A DNA stretch of 33,176 nucleotides from Gryganskiella cystojenkinii. Its lineage: Eukaryota > Mortierellomycota > Mortierellomycetes > Mortierellales > Mortierellaceae. The notes under the pieces were generated by a model. That model saw only the letters and a list, made by a program, of their open reading frames with translations. It ran no database searches and was not told where the DNA came from. Where the stretch lies: NCBI GenBank assembly GCA_015852425.1, contig JAAAIG010000402.1:1-33176 (forward strand), in the 5' to 3' direction. Made by a program: the position numbers and the translations under genes. This document shows, one piece after another, positions 32,839 through 33,176 of this stretch (positions are counted from its first letter, which is position 1; every line of letters starts with the position of its first letter).

Positions 32839-33176
32839 GGTTCTGTGAGTGAGGGCGAGCGATGAGAGAAGGTGGGGGAGGATGAAGGGAAGGGGAAAAG
32901 ACCAATCAAGACTTTCTTTTTGGTTTTTCCAGGGGTGGAGACAACTACAAAAAAAACTCTAAAGAAAACACACAAAAGGAAGGAGGAGGGGAGTCGTCGG
33001 GGACTTCTTTCTTTCTCAATCTCTTCACTCGGACTGACTGATTCACAATCGAGGCGAGAACAAAATATAAAAATAAAATAAAAATCAGAGAAAGATGGCA
33101 AAGCAAAGCAATGCCTGGAAGAGAAGGACAGAAAGAGAGATGTCGTGAGCGGATGTGTGTGATGGGTGAACAAAAA
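32839..33176 (-). promoter_or_regulatory. Upstream region of the SET gene
   Basis: The 338 bases from the SET-gene start codon to the window edge are strongly C/T-rich on the coding strand, as expected for a fungal promoter and 5' leader. No gene or clear TATA box was seen. Confidence 0.5.

Noticed and set aside
1..33176. Search for transposons, tRNA or rRNA genes, CRISPR arrays and viral genes
   Set aside because: No transposase, reverse transcriptase, long terminal or inverted repeats, RNA-gene structures, spaced repeat arrays or viral proteins were recognised by reading.

Overview
The window is nuclear DNA of a filamentous fungus. The genes carry many short introns (mostly 70-180 nt, GTAAGT-like donors, TAG/CAG acceptors) and the proteins contain long Ser/Gln/Asn-rich tracts. 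Two genes, a Rab3GAP catalytic subunit and an ASH1-type SET protein, are absent from yeasts. This points to an early-diverging lineage, most likely Mucoromycota and probably Mortierellomycotina. That placement is inference from gene content, not a database match.

I rebuilt eight protein-coding genes by choosing splice sites that keep the frame. Seven give complete reading frames from ATG to stop; one (Nse3) lacks a certain start. Left half, + strand: a giant Rim15/Greatwall-type kinase (60-9836), the ER mannosyltransferase ALG12 (10472-13105), and a Rab3GAP1 homologue (13660-18248). The strands then converge across 18249-18846, which holds a 167-base run of N between a T21 and an A20 run. Right half, all on the - strand: a 72-residue two-helix PLDc_N-type microprotein (18847-19362), a one-pass kelch membrane protein (19616-21951), the SMC5/6 subunit Nse3 with a MAGE domain (22376-23614 plus an unresolved first exon), a PHBH-fold FAD monooxygenase (24151-26591), and a nine-exon chromatin protein (27439-32838).

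The genes do not form a pathway. They are a mix of housekeeping and signalling functions: nutrient-controlled quiescence kinase, N-glycan assembly, Rab regulation, genome maintenance, chromatin methylation and a possible secondary-metabolism oxidoreductase. No transposon, RNA gene, CRISPR array or virus-like sequence was recognised.

The most unusual item is the last gene. It joins a fungal Zn(II)2Cys6 DNA-binding cluster and four AT-hook-like motifs to an ASH1-type AWS-SET-postSET methyltransferase in one predicted 1425-residue protein. Other points of interest are four repeats of a PKA-like motif in the Rim15 N-terminus, a Ser/Pro/Gly-rich insert in the FAD monooxygenase, the tiny PLDc_N gene, and T/A homopolymer palindromes that may explain the assembly gap.
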